A DNA stretch of 35,314 bases from Halomonas sp. (GTDB lineage: Bacteria > Pseudomonadota > Gammaproteobacteria > Pseudomonadales > Halomonadaceae): assembly GCA_003552795.1 (NCBI GenBank), contig PUOM01000079.1, positions 1 through 35,314 on the forward strand, written 5' to 3'. A program made the translations under genes and the position numbers. Positions 27,001 to 35,314 of the stretch are shown here, piece after piece (the first letter of the stretch is position 1; every line of letters begins with the position of its first letter). The notes below the pieces were generated by a model, which saw only the letters and a list, made by a program, of their open reading frames with translations, searched no databases and was not told where the DNA came from.

Positions 27001-28476
27001 ATGAGCAAGCAATCACAAGAGCAGGACGAACAGAAGGCGTCTGACGGCGCGCAGTCGGCGACCTCGGGCGGCGACGCCGGCAAGGGCAACCAGCAGAGCC
27101 GGCGACGTTCGCGACGCTACGACAAGGGCGGCGCATCGGGCGGTGCTCAGGGAGCTGCCGGGACGGCCAAGCCTGACGATACGCCAAACCGGTCGGATGA
27201 CGCCGCGCAGGGCGTCTCCACGCAGGGCGTCTCCACGCCGGACGCTGCTACCTCGACCGGTGCCGCCGACAAGGGTGACAGGTCCGCGGCAGCAGGCAAG
27301 CCCGCGGCCCAGGCCTCCGGCGGGTCGGATGCCAAGGCGTCGGGCGAGGGCGCGTCCCCCCCGGCCTCCGGCGGCGGCAGCGGTGCGTCTGCTGGCGGCA
27401 GCGCTAGCGCTGCCCACTCCGGCGGCGGCGCGGGCGGCGGCAAGGGCGGCAAGGCGGGGCTCGCCGCCATCGTGCTGGTGATCCTGCTGGCCATCGCCGT
27501 GGTGCTGTTCGCCTGGCAGGCGTGGCAGAAGCTCGATGCCCAGCAGGCGCGCATCAGCGAACTGGAATCCGCCTCCGGGCAGTTCGCCAGCGCCTCGGAC
27601 CTGGCGGACCTGGAGAGTCGCCTCGATCAGGGCGAGAGTGAGCGCGATGCCGCTCTCGACGGTGCCATCGAGGCGCTGCAGGGCGAGTTTGCCGACTACC
27701 GCGGCGAGGTCAACCAGACCCTGGACCAGGTGCTCGACGAGCTCTCCAGCGAGCAGGAGACCGATGAGCGCGACTGGCTTCACGCCGAGGCCGCCTACCT
27801 GCTGCGGCTGGCCAACCAGCGCCTGCAGCTGGAGCGCGACGTGACCGGCGCCGCGGCGCTGCTGCGCACCGCCGATGAGCGCCTGCGCGAGGCGGACAAC
27901 CCCTCGCTGGTGCCGATCCGCCGCGAGATCGCCAGCGAGCTTGCCGCCCTTGAGGCCGTGCCGCGGGTCGATCGCACCGGGCTGTGGCTGTCGCTCAACG
28001 CCCAGCAGCAGCAGATCGCCAGCCAGCCGCTCTCCCAGGAGGTCGAGGAGGTCACCGTACGCTCCGGCATGGAGGAGGCGCCCACTGGCACCTGGCAGCA
28101 GCAGCTCTCGCGCTTCGGTCAGGAGCTCAAGGAGCTGGTCACCATTCGCCACCACGACGCCGAACTGGAGGCGCTGATCACCCCCGAGCAGGAGTCCTAC
28201 CTGCGTCAGAGCGTGCGCCTGGTACTCGAGCAGTCCCAGCTGGCGCTGCTCAAGGAGGAGCAGGAGCTCTTCGAGGCGAGCCTCGACAAGGCCCTGACCC
28301 TGATCGAGGGCTACTACGATACCGATGCCTCCGGCGTGCAGTCGGTCACCGAGCGCCTGCGCGAGCTCAAGGCCCAGGCGATTCGCCCTGAGCTGCCGGA
28401 CATCAGCGGCTCCCAGCAGGCTCTGGCCACCTTCATCGAGCGTCGCTTCGAGGCGCGCCGGGGAGATGACGCATGA
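27001..28476 (+). CDS. hemX: HemX-like membrane protein
   Basis: About 491 residues from the ATG at 27001; an ATG at 26962 inside hemD is also in frame, but AAAAGGG lies better for 27001. The first 150 or so residues are low-complexity (Gly/Ala/Ser/Asp) and contain a 15-bp tandem duplication (QGVST twice). One transmembrane helix follows (AAIVLVILLAIAVVLFAW), then a periplasmic coiled coil (SELESASGQFASASDL...) and the conserved HemX domain (LHAEAAYLLRLANQRLQLERD). Often annotated as uroporphyrin-III C-methyltransferase, but no methyltransferase motif is present. A scaffold role in haem synthesis is only assumed from its operon. Confidence 0.9.
   Translation: MSKQSQEQDEQKASDGAQSATSGGDAGKGNQQSRRRSRRYDKGGASGGAQGAAGTAKPDDTPNRSDDAAQGVSTQGVSTPDAATSTGAADKGDRSAAAGKPAAQASGGSDAKASGEGASPPASGGGSGASAGGSASAAHSGGGAGGGKGGKAGLAAIVLVILLAIAVVLFAWQAWQKLDAQQARISELESASGQFASASDLADLESRLDQGESERDAALDGAIEALQGEFADYRGEVNQTLDQVLDELSSEQETDERDWLHAEAAYLLRLANQRLQLERDVTGAAALLRTADERLREADNPSLVPIRREIASELAALEAVPRVDRTGLWLSLNAQQQQIASQPLSQEVEEVTVRSGMEEAPTGTWQQQLSRFGQELKELVTIRHHDAELEALITPEQESYLRQSVRLVLEQSQLALLKEEQELFEASLDKALTLIEGYYDTDASGVQSVTERLRELKAQAIRPELPDISGSQQALATFIERRFEARRGDDA
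27208..27237 (+). repeat. 15-bp tandem duplication in hemX
   Basis: CAGGGCGTCTCCACG occurs twice in direct succession within the low-complexity N-terminal part of hemX and encodes QGVSTQGVST. It keeps frame, so it is length variation in a disordered region. Confidence 0.85.
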
Positions 28477-29831
28477 GAAAGCTGATCCTGATCGTCGTCC
28501 TGGGTCTGGCGCTCGGCGCGCTGTTCGGCCAGCTGATGATGTCGGTACCCGGCTACTGGCTGGTGCGCGTCGGCGATACCTCGGTGCAGACCTCCTTCTG
28601 GTTTGGCCTGGTGATCCTGCTGACGGGCTTCCTGGTGCTGCACTTCGCCCTGCGCGTGCTGATGCGCCTGACCCGCCCGGTCTCGCGGTTCAAGGTGTGG
28701 AACAGCCGCACCCGCAACCGCAATGCCATGAAGCGCACCGTGCGCGGCCTGGTGGCGCTGGCCGAGGGGCGCTGGAAGAAGGCCGAGAAATCGCTGGTCA
28801 AGGCGGCAGACGACTCCAGCACCCCGCTGGTCAACTACCTCTCCGCGGCGCTGGCGGCCCACTATCAGGGCCGCTTCGACCAGGCCGATACCCTGCTCAA
28901 GCGGGCACATCTGAGCACCGAGGGCGCCGATACCGCGGTGGGCATGATGCAGGCTCAGCTGATGCTGGACCGCCAGCAGTATGAGGAGGCCCTGGCCATC
29001 CTCACCCGCCTGGACCGCCAGCTGCCCAACCACCCCCAGGTGCTCAAGCAGCTCAAGCAGGCCTATCTCAGCGTCAGCGACTGGGACGGCCTGCGTCGCC
29101 TGATGCCGCGCCTGGGCGCCCAGCAGCTGATCTCGAAGGAGGAGCGTGACCAGCTCGAGCAGCGCGCCTATCGCGAGCTGATCGTGCGCGAGGCACGCGA
29201 GGGCAGCGATATCGAGAAGGTGCGCGGTCTGTGGGCCGACATGCCCGACCACCTGCGCGGCAATATCGAGCTGATCGCGCTCTACGCCGAGGCGCTGGTG
29301 CGTGGCCACCAGGAGCCCATCGCCGAGCGGCTGCTGCGCCACTCCCTCAAGGAGCACTGGGACAGCCGCCTGGTGCTGCGCTACGGCCTGCTCGACGTGG
29401 ACGCCGCCCGCCAGCTGGTCACCGCCGAGAAGTGGCTGCAGGAGCGGCCCAACGATCCGGACCTGCTGCTGACCCTGGGGCGCCTGGCGCTGCGCAACGC
29501 CTACTGGGGCAAGGCCCAGGAGTACTTCGAGGCGAGCCAGCGCCAGCGCCCCAGCGGCGTGGTCTGTGCCGAGCTGGCGCGGCTCCACGCCAACCTGGGC
29601 GAGCACAACAAGAGTCAGCTCTTCTACCGCCAGAGCGTTGAGCTGCTCGACAAGTCGCTGCCCTCCCTGCCCCAGCCCCGTGAGGACAAGGACGTGCTGG
29701 CCGAGAAGACGCCCTCCCATGCCAAGGCCAAGGCGGCTGTTTTCGAAAGCGGGCAGGCGGATGCCAGCGCCGACGCCGCCGACAAGAAGGACGACAAGGC
29801 CGGCAAGAAAGACGAGAAGAAGTCGGCCTGA
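28473..29831 (+). CDS. hemY: HemY-like TPR membrane protein
   Basis: 452 residues, starting within the hemX stop (ATGA overlap). Two N-terminal transmembrane segments (about 3-22 and 42-65) enclose a short loop with PGYWLVRVGDTSVQTSFW, the HemY_N signature. They are followed by TPR-like helical repeats (about 90-390) and a charged Lys/Asp/Ala tail. This is the gammaproteobacterial HemY of unknown biochemical role, not the protoporphyrinogen oxidase also called HemY in Bacillus. It ends the hem operon just before a strong terminator. Confidence 0.93.
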   Translation: MRKLILIVVLGLALGALFGQLMMSVPGYWLVRVGDTSVQTSFWFGLVILLTGFLVLHFALRVLMRLTRPVSRFKVWNSRTRNRNAMKRTVRGLVALAEGRWKKAEKSLVKAADDSSTPLVNYLSAALAAHYQGRFDQADTLLKRAHLSTEGADTAVGMMQAQLMLDRQQYEEALAILTRLDRQLPNHPQVLKQLKQAYLSVSDWDGLRRLMPRLGAQQLISKEERDQLEQRAYRELIVREAREGSDIEKVRGLWADMPDHLRGNIELIALYAEALVRGHQEPIAERLLRHSLKEHWDSRLVLRYGLLDVDAARQLVTAEKWLQERPNDPDLLLTLGRLALRNAYWGKAQEYFEASQRQRPSGVVCAELARLHANLGEHNKSQLFYRQSVELLDKSLPSLPQPREDKDVLAEKTPSHAKAKAAVFESGQADASADAADKKDDKAGKKDEKKSA

Positions 29832-29866
29832 GGCACGGCGGCCCCTGGCCGCCATGCCACCACTCG

Positions 29867-29897
29867 AAAGGGGGCGCCGGATGGCGCCCCCTTTTTT
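29867..29897 (+). terminator. Intrinsic terminator of the hemCDXY operon
   Basis: AAAGGGGGCGCC and GGCGCCCCCTTT pair perfectly around a 4-base loop and end in TTTTTT. This is a textbook rho-independent terminator, 36 bp after the hemY stop. Confidence 0.93.
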
Positions 29898-29922
29898 CAA
29901 GGCTATTTCATGTGCACAAGAA

Positions 29923-29949
29923 GGCGGGGCTGCCGATGGCAGCCCCGCC
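29923..29949 (-). terminator. Intrinsic terminator of the MscS-family gene
   Basis: A perfect 12-bp stem, GGCGGGGCTGCC with GGCAGCCCCGCC, around a 3-base loop, followed on the minus strand by TTCTTGTG. It lies 30 bp after the channel gene's stop. Confidence 0.75.
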
Positions 29950-29978
29950 CTGGGTGGTGAAGAAACGAGTCGGGCACT

Positions 29979-32288
29979 TCAGTCCTCGTCGAAGTCCCCC
30001 TTGAACTCGGGGTTGGGCTTCGAGCGCGGGTCCTCCTCGCCGGCTCGGCTGCTCTCGCCGGAGCGGGGCTGGCCGCCGGGGCGCCCGTCGATGTCGAAGG
30101 GCTGCTGCATGACGCGCAGGTTGCCGGGAGGCGCCTCGCCCTCCTTGCCGACACCGAAGTAGAGGGTGGTGTGGGGGAAGGGGATCTCGATGCCCTTGGC
30201 GTCGAAGTGCAGCTTGACCAGGCGGTTGAAGGCGCGGCCAACGGCCCACTGGGTGCCCGGGGTGGTCTTGATGCGCACGCGGATGTTCACCGAGCTGTCG
30301 GCCAGGGCAATGACGCCGGCCACCTCCAGCGGGGCGAGGATGTTCATCTTGTGCTCCTCGTCCACCGCCAGCTCGTCGAAGGCCTCGCGCAGCGCCACGA
30401 TGGCGTCGTCGATGCTCTCCCGGTAGGCGATGCCGTACTCGCCCACGTGGTAGCCGAACTCGCGCATGTAGTTGGAGACGGTATCCACGCTGGAGAAGGG
30501 CACGATATGGTAGGTGCCGTTGAGGTCGCGGATGCCTACCGAGCGGATGCTGAGCCGCTCGGCGACCCCGGTGACGCCGCCCACCGTGACCACGTCGCCG
30601 GTGTTCATGGCGTTCTCCACCTGGATGAAGACGCCGGTGATGATGTCCTGGACCAGCTTCTGGGCGCCAAAACCGATGGCCAGGCCCAGCACACCGGCAC
30701 CGGCGATCAGCGGGCCGATATTGATGCCGATCTCCGCCAGCACGATCATCGCCGTGATGGTGACCAGGGCGATGGCCAGGGCGTTGCGGAACAGGGTCAG
30801 CAGGGTCTTGGCCCTGGCGTCGGGTTCGCCGGTGCCGGTATCCGGGTTGAGCTTGTGCTCGATCAGGCTGGCCAGCGACAGCCAAAGCCCGATGGCGAAG
30901 GCCAGGATCACCGCCACGCTGACCAGCTTGCCGACCAGGCCGCTGCCCGCGTCGGAGGCGTACCAGGCGGCCAGGTCGAAGGCGCCCCAGGCGTCGAGTA
31001 CCAGCATGATCACCAGCACCACGATGACGGTGCGGATCAGTCGCAGGGCGTTGGGCACATAGCTGTTGAGGCGCGGCTCCAGCAGCGGCAGCTTGAGTCG
31101 CAGGTCATCGGAGAGCCGAATGCGCCGGCCGATGGTCTGGGTGAGGAAGCTGGAGAGCAGCAGGCCCACCACCACGGCGGCGATGGTCTTGAGGGTGGCG
31201 AAGAGCACGAAGGGCAGGGCGTCCACCGGGCGCGTCAGGGTCACCGTCAGCACCATGACGAAGTAGGCCAGGGCGAAGAGGTGCCAGGTGCGCGCAAAGA
31301 GCTGCAGGGCGATGCGGCTGGCCGTCATGGTGGCGCGGCTGGCCTTGTCGTTGATGGCATCGCGCAGGCGCTTGCGGTTTCTGAGCACCACGATCACCGC
31401 GTAGAGGAAGGCCCCCACCATGATCAGGGTACCCAGGCCCTGCCCCACCGCCATGGAGACATAGGCGTTGACCAGCGGAACCACCACCATCAGACCGTAG
31501 CCCACCAGGCCGATCAGCCGGGCGAGCCAGCGATTCCAGTAGGAGGCCTCCGTGGCGGCGATGGGCAGCAGGCGCAGCCCCTCGTAGCGGGAGGCAAACA
31601 GCATGCGCACCGCCGCCTTGAGGAGCTCGATCACCAGGAAGGCGTTGAGGAACAGCGAGGCGCGGGTGGAGAGTTCGCCGGTCTCGCCGATGGCGAAGGT
31701 GGCGATCAGGTTGCCGCCCAGGTAGGCGAAGGCCACGACCAGCACGTCCACCACGGCGGCCAGGGCCACGCAGATCACCAGGCGCAGCACCGGCGTCAGG
31801 CCTTCACCGTTGAGGGACCACTGGCTGACGCCGGTGAACAGGGGGCGTGCCAGGCGGCGGAAAGCCACGAAGAGCAGGAAGGTGGCGACAATCACCAGCC
31901 CCAGGTTGATGGCGGCGCTGGTGAAGGCCTCGACGTCGAAGGTGCTCTCCAGGTCGCTGTCGAACATGCCGCCGACGGCGCCGACGATGGCCGTGAACTG
32001 GCTGCCGACATCGCTGGCGACCTGGCTGGTGATCTCGGCCAGCTGTCGGGGCAGCGAGAGCTGGGCCTGCTCGGCTGGCGGCGGCTCGGCGTCCGCGGCA
32101 TCCGCCGCGCCGCGCAGCTGGTCGATCAGCTGCTGGCGGGTCTGCTCGTTCTCGAGCAGGTCGGCCAGAGTGGCGTTGGCCGTCGGCTGCTCCTCGTCGG
32201 CCATCTGCGCCTGGGCCGGGCCGGCCAGCGCCAGCAGGGCGATCAGCAGCCAGCCGAGCAGCAGGGTTAGGGATCGCAGGGGATTCAC
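29979..32288 (-). CDS. Large MscS-family mechanosensitive channel (YbiO-like)
   Basis: 769 residues from the GTG at 32288 (VNPLRSLTLLLGW), chosen because GGAGGT precedes it at 7 nt; the longer frame to 32441 has no signal peptide. A signal peptide (ending AGPAQA) is followed by a periplasmic helical segment and about ten transmembrane helices. The MscS core has the pore helix GAGVLGLAIGFGAQKLVQD and the beta domain IQVENAMNTGDVVTVGGVTG, and the C-terminal tail is acidic. The size fits E. coli YbiO. It would open under membrane tension to release solutes on osmotic downshock, a sensible partner function to ectoine uptake in a halophile. Confidence 0.92.
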   Translation of the reverse strand: MNPLRSLTLLLGWLLIALLALAGPAQAQMADEEQPTANATLADLLENEQTRQQLIDQLRGAADAADAEPPPAEQAQLSLPRQLAEITSQVASDVGSQFTAIVGAVGGMFDSDLESTFDVEAFTSAAINLGLVIVATFLLFVAFRRLARPLFTGVSQWSLNGEGLTPVLRLVICVALAAVVDVLVVAFAYLGGNLIATFAIGETGELSTRASLFLNAFLVIELLKAAVRMLFASRYEGLRLLPIAATEASYWNRWLARLIGLVGYGLMVVVPLVNAYVSMAVGQGLGTLIMVGAFLYAVIVVLRNRKRLRDAINDKASRATMTASRIALQLFARTWHLFALAYFVMVLTVTLTRPVDALPFVLFATLKTIAAVVVGLLLSSFLTQTIGRRIRLSDDLRLKLPLLEPRLNSYVPNALRLIRTVIVVLVIMLVLDAWGAFDLAAWYASDAGSGLVGKLVSVAVILAFAIGLWLSLASLIEHKLNPDTGTGEPDARAKTLLTLFRNALAIALVTITAMIVLAEIGINIGPLIAGAGVLGLAIGFGAQKLVQDIITGVFIQVENAMNTGDVVTVGGVTGVAERLSIRSVGIRDLNGTYHIVPFSSVDTVSNYMREFGYHVGEYGIAYRESIDDAIVALREAFDELAVDEEHKMNILAPLEVAGVIALADSSVNIRVRIKTTPGTQWAVGRAFNRLVKLHFDAKGIEIPFPHTTLYFGVGKEGEAPPGNLRVMQQPFDIDGRPGGQPRSGESSRAGEEDPRSKPNPEFKGDFDED

Positions 32289-32527
32289 GCGGTGACCTCC
32301 ATCTCTTGGCGTGTGGGCGATGGGTCGTGTCGGGGTGGGGCTAGCGGTATGTTCTCGGCATGATACTGGCTTTCCTCGTCGACCACGACCCGGGCTGTCG
32401 AGATGGCATGATGCTGTACAGTCCGTGTTCGCCCTGGGCAATCGTGTCGGGCGTCCGGCCGGTCGTGCGATACTGGCGGGACGCCGTCCGGGGGCGGTGC
32501 AGAGAGGCCGAGTGACGGGGGAGAACC
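32289..32527. other. Divergent intergenic region, MscS gene / crcB pair
   Basis: 239 bp without a gene. An inverted pair GGCGTCC/GGACGCC about 22 bp apart lies near 32450-32490 on the crcB side. I looked for the fluoride riboswitch (crcB motif) and did not find its conserved sequence. No strong promoter is evident on either strand by eye. Confidence 0.4.
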
Positions 32528-32911
32528 ATGGGGATCAGTTTGCTGCTGGTGATGGCCGGTGGCGCGGCAGGGGGGATGGCACGCCTGGCGGTGGGCAATG
32601 TGGTGAGCCGGCGCCTCGGCACGGCCTTCCCCTGGGGGACTCTGGCGGTCAACCTCAGCGGTGCCCTGATCATTGGCCTGCTGGCGGGCCTTGCCGGCAT
32701 GCCGCTGCCCGGCGAGGAGCCTCGCGTGTGGTTGCTGCTGGCCATCGGAGGGCTGGGCGGCTACACCACGGTATCGTCCTTCAGTCTGCAGACCCTGACC
32801 CTCTGGCAGCAGGGCCGGCCGCGGGCGGCCCTGGCCAACGTGGCGGCGACCCTGCTGCCCGGCCTGGCCGCGGTGGCCGTCGGCGCCTGGCTGGCGGGAG
32901 GCCTGGCGTGA
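32528..32911 (+). CDS. crcB: Fluoride channel Fluc/CrcB, first of a tandem pair
   Basis: 127 residues with four transmembrane helices, the family size. The family signature near residue 75 reads IGGLGGYTTVSSFSLQT (usual form GFCGGFTTFSTF), and the N-terminal GGMARLAVGN and WGTLAVNLSGALIIGLL match CrcB. Fluc proteins are dimeric fluoride channels that protect enolase and pyrophosphatase by letting F- out of the cytoplasm. The ATG has GGGGGAGAACC upstream. The stop overlaps the second copy's GTG start (GTGA). Confidence 0.92.
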   Translation: MGISLLLVMAGGAAGGMARLAVGNVVSRRLGTAFPWGTLAVNLSGALIIGLLAGLAGMPLPGEEPRVWLLLAIGGLGGYTTVSSFSLQTLTLWQQGRPRAALANVAATLLPGLAAVAVGAWLAGGLA

Positions 32912-33303
32912 TCGACTGGCGAGCCTACGCGGCGGTGGGAGCCGGCAGCGCCCTGGGCACCGGACTTCGCTACCAGATCAGCCTGCTGCTGCTGGCGCTG
33001 CCCGGCCCCTGGTTTCCCTGGGCGACTCTGGCGGTCAACGTGCTGGGCTCCTGGTTGATCGCCTTCTTTGCGGCCCTGGCCGCTGGCCGCCTGCAGGGTC
33101 GGGTGGCGCGCTGGCAGCCCTTCCTGGTTGCGGGCTTCTGCGGCGGCTTTACCACCTTCTCGCTGTTCGGCCTCGAGGTCGTCCAGCTGCTGGCCCAGGC
33201 GCGGCCGAGCGCCGCCCTGGGCTACGGCCTGGCCAGCGTGCTGCTGTGGCTGGCCGCTGCCTGGCACGGCCACGGGGTGGGGCAACGGCTGACGGCGGCC
33301 TGA
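32908..33303 (+). CDS. crcB: Fluoride channel Fluc/CrcB, second of a tandem pair
   Basis: 131 residues from the GTG at 32908; the longer frame in the track runs through the first crcB out of frame. Four transmembrane helices; ALGTGLRYQIS, FPWATLAVNVLGSWLIAFF and GFCGGFTTFSLFGLE are the CrcB signatures, here closer to the usual Phe-rich form than in copy 1. The 4-bp overlap means coupled translation. The two may form a heterodimer, as paired Fluc genes in some Gram-positive bacteria do, or two homodimers. Confidence 0.92.
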   Translation: MIDWRAYAAVGAGSALGTGLRYQISLLLLALPGPWFPWATLAVNVLGSWLIAFFAALAAGRLQGRVARWQPFLVAGFCGGFTTFSLFGLEVVQLLAQARPSAALGYGLASVLLWLAAAWHGHGVGQRLTAA

Positions 33304-33307
33304 GGAC

Positions 33308-34615
33308 TCACTCGGGGATCTGCCAGCTGTCGGGACACTCGGCACGGGGATAGAGCCGCTGGGCGGTGGTGGCGTTGCGTCGCTCGACCCACCGCGTCCT
33401 GTCGCCGTCGAGGCTGGCCAGCAGGGCATCGCCGGGATGGCGCACGGTGAGCAGGACCCCGTCGTCCTGCCGCCTCACCGCGTAGCGCGGGGCCAGTGCT
33501 GCCAGCAGTGAGTCGAGCTTCTCCGGCCGGTGGTCGACCACCAGGCGCAGGCGCAGCGCCTCGCCGTCGATCAGGTTGGCGTGCAGGCCGGCGTCGGCGA
33601 GCCGGGCGAATATCTCGGCCATCCGCGTCTCGTCCAGAAAGCCGCCATCCCGAGGGCTGACGTCGAGCAGCACCTGATCATCGCGGAGCATGCAGGCGGG
33701 CTGGCGGTCGCCTTCACCGGCCTCGGGGCCGATGATGCTCGGCGGCGCCTCGGGCTCGAGGAAGGAGCGCACCGTCAGCGGGATATCGCGGCGCTGGAGC
33801 GGTGCCAGGGTGCGCGGGTGGATCACCTTGGCGCCGTGCCAGGTCTGCTCCAGCGCCTCCGTGTAGCTCAGGCGGGAGATCTGCCGCGCATTGGTGAAGC
33901 GCCGCGGGTCGGCGTTGAAGAGCCCCGGCACGTCCTTCCAGATGGTGAGCTCTGCGGCGCCCAGGCACTCGGCGAGGATCGCCGCGCTGAAGTCGGAGCC
34001 CTCGCGGCCCAGGGTGGTCATGGCGCCGTCCGCGGTGGCGCCAATGAAGCCCTGGGTCAGCAGCAGCGACTCATCCTCGGCGGCGGTCCTGACGATACGT
34101 TCTCGGGTGGTCTCCCAGTCGATCTCGGCGGCCTGGTGGCGGTCGTCGGTGATGATCAGCTCCCGGGCGTCGCACCAGCGGGTGGGGATGCCGCTCGCGT
34201 TGAGCCAGGCGGCCAGCAGGGTGGTGGAGAGCAGTTCGCCAAAGCCCACGGTCTGGTCATAGTGGAAGGGATAGGGCGCCTTCCGATGGGCGGCGTGGGC
34301 GGCATCCAGCTCCGCCAGCCGCTGTTCCAGCGCGTCGGCCGCCGGCGAGCCCGGGCCAAACAGCGCCTCGGCCACCGCCAGGTGGTCGTGGCGAATCTCC
34401 GCCAGTCGCCGTCGATAGCTTGCCTCGTCCGGCTTCCGGGCCGCCTGCAGCAGCGCCTCCAGGGCGTTGGTGGTCTTGCCCATGGCCGAGGCGACGAGGG
34501 CCCGGGGGCGCTCGCTCTCCGGGGACAGCAGCGCCGCCAGGCGGCGGATGGCCTCGGCGTCGCCGATCGAGGCGCCGCCGAACTTGTAGACACTGCGGTG
34601 TGCGACCTGCGTCAT
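33308..34615 (-). CDS. Divergent aspartate kinase
   Basis: 435 residues from the ATG at 34615, with GGAGGG 8 nt upstream. The amino-acid-kinase domain is complete: VYKFGGASIGDAE at the N-terminus (most aspartokinases read KFGGTS), SAMGKTTNALE, FGELLSTTLLAAWL, LGREGSDFSAAILA and IWKDVPGLFNADPR. The C-terminal region (about 300-435) has two stretches (DVSPRDGGFLDETRMAEIFARL, LRLVVDHRPEKLDSLLAAL) that look like weak ACT domains. It should make aspartyl-phosphate for the aspartate family. Its neighbour nspC belongs to a polyamine route that consumes aspartate semialdehyde, so a dedicated supply role is plausible. I leave the symbol blank because it may not be the housekeeping LysC. Confidence 0.88.
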   Translation of the reverse strand: MTQVAHRSVYKFGGASIGDAEAIRRLAALLSPESERPRALVASAMGKTTNALEALLQAARKPDEASYRRRLAEIRHDHLAVAEALFGPGSPAADALEQRLAELDAAHAAHRKAPYPFHYDQTVGFGELLSTTLLAAWLNASGIPTRWCDARELIITDDRHQAAEIDWETTRERIVRTAAEDESLLLTQGFIGATADGAMTTLGREGSDFSAAILAECLGAAELTIWKDVPGLFNADPRRFTNARQISRLSYTEALEQTWHGAKVIHPRTLAPLQRRDIPLTVRSFLEPEAPPSIIGPEAGEGDRQPACMLRDDQVLLDVSPRDGGFLDETRMAEIFARLADAGLHANLIDGEALRLRLVVDHRPEKLDSLLAALAPRYAVRRQDDGVLLTVRHPGDALLASLDGDRTRWVERRNATTAQRLYPRAECPDSWQIPE

Positions 34616-34722
34616 CACGCACTCCCTCCACGATGGCTTTCCTCCACCTTAGAGGCCGGGGCCGCCGCGGGAAAGGGCGGCGTGCCGAGGGCGGCGCGGC
34701 TCGTCGGTTGCCAGAACGCAGT

Positions 34723-34743
34723 GAAGCCCCGCGAGGGGGCTTC
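34723..34743 (-). terminator. Hairpin after nspC
   Basis: GAAGCCCC and GGGGCTTC pair perfectly around a 5-base loop, 31 bp after the nspC stop and before the aspartokinase gene. There is no long T-run on the minus strand (ACTGCGTT), so termination may be partial and some read-through into the kinase gene is possible. Confidence 0.6.
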
Positions 34744-34773
34744 AGGGTCGTGCCAGGCCGTGCGGCAGTCGGC

Positions 34774-35314
<541 letters not shown>

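Noticed and set aside
30171-32270. Plus-strand ORF of 699 aa
   Set aside because: Antisense shadow of the MscS-family gene, very rich in Gly, His, Gln and Asp as expected for a GC-rich reverse frame.
32340-32527. Fluoride riboswitch before the crcB pair
   Set aside because: The conserved sequence elements of the crcB motif are not visible; only a generic inverted pair is present.

Overview
The window is a GC-rich, densely packed chromosomal segment of a gammaproteobacterium, almost certainly a member of the Halomonadaceae (Halomonas-like). The strongest pointer is a complete teaABCD ectoine-uptake TRAP locus whose binding protein looks, from memory, very close to Halomonas elongata TeaA. The rest is a mosaic of gene orders known from Pseudomonas and other gammaproteobacteria: engB / cytochrome c4 / dsbA / endonuclease-like; argH-lptM-lysA-dapF-DUF484-xerC-HAD; hemC-hemD-hemX-hemY. 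No rRNA, tRNA, CRISPR array, prophage or insertion sequence was seen, and no gap between genes exceeds about 260 bp.

Layout. 1-246 has no protein gene but holds what looks like a complete iron-regulated small RNA gene on the minus strand: a sigma70-type promoter with a Fur-box-like spacer, a roughly 116-nt transcript with a 5' hairpin and a pyrimidine-rich anti-Shine-Dalgarno core, and an intrinsic terminator. 247-1161: AEC-family permease. 1273-2381: FixH-like membrane protein coupled to a SCO1/SenC copper chaperone. 2415-4165 (minus): FKBP prolyl isomerase followed by a secreted PHB depolymerase-type esterase. 4359-7963 (minus): teaA-teaB-teaC-teaD with a strong hairpin between teaA and teaB. 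8054-10590: TIGR02444 protein divergent from a YheS-type ABC-F ATPase. 10583-10783: a heptanucleotide repeat element running from the yheS stop codon to the dtd stop codon. 10773-13044 (minus): dtd, a tandem-domain universal stress protein, thiD; then yqaA (plus). 13550-15513 (minus): a second TRAP transporter's membrane subunits with no binding protein in the window. 15596-17842 (minus): endonuclease-like protein, dsbA, cytochrome c4; engB is divergent.

18849-25001 (minus) is one tight run in which stop and start codons overlap or nearly touch: argH, lptM, lysA, dapF, DUF484, xerC and a HAD phosphatase, covering arginine, lysine and cell-wall precursor synthesis plus chromosome dimer resolution. 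Divergent from it, hemC-hemD-hemX-hemY make and accompany uroporphyrinogen III and end in a strong terminator. 29979-32288 (minus) is a large YbiO-like MscS channel. 32528-33303 is a tandem pair of overlapping crcB/fluC fluoride channel genes. 33308-34615 (minus) is a divergent aspartokinase, and at the right edge is a truncated carboxynorspermidine decarboxylase (nspC). That polyamine route uses aspartate semialdehyde, so the aspartokinase may feed it.

Together the content suits a halophile: compatible-solute scavenging (teaABCD), relief of osmotic downshock (MscS), copper, haem and cytochrome assembly (SCO, hemCDXY, cytochrome c4, DsbA), and probable post-transcriptional iron sparing by the small RNA. 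The small RNA is the item most likely to be missing from an automatic annotation.
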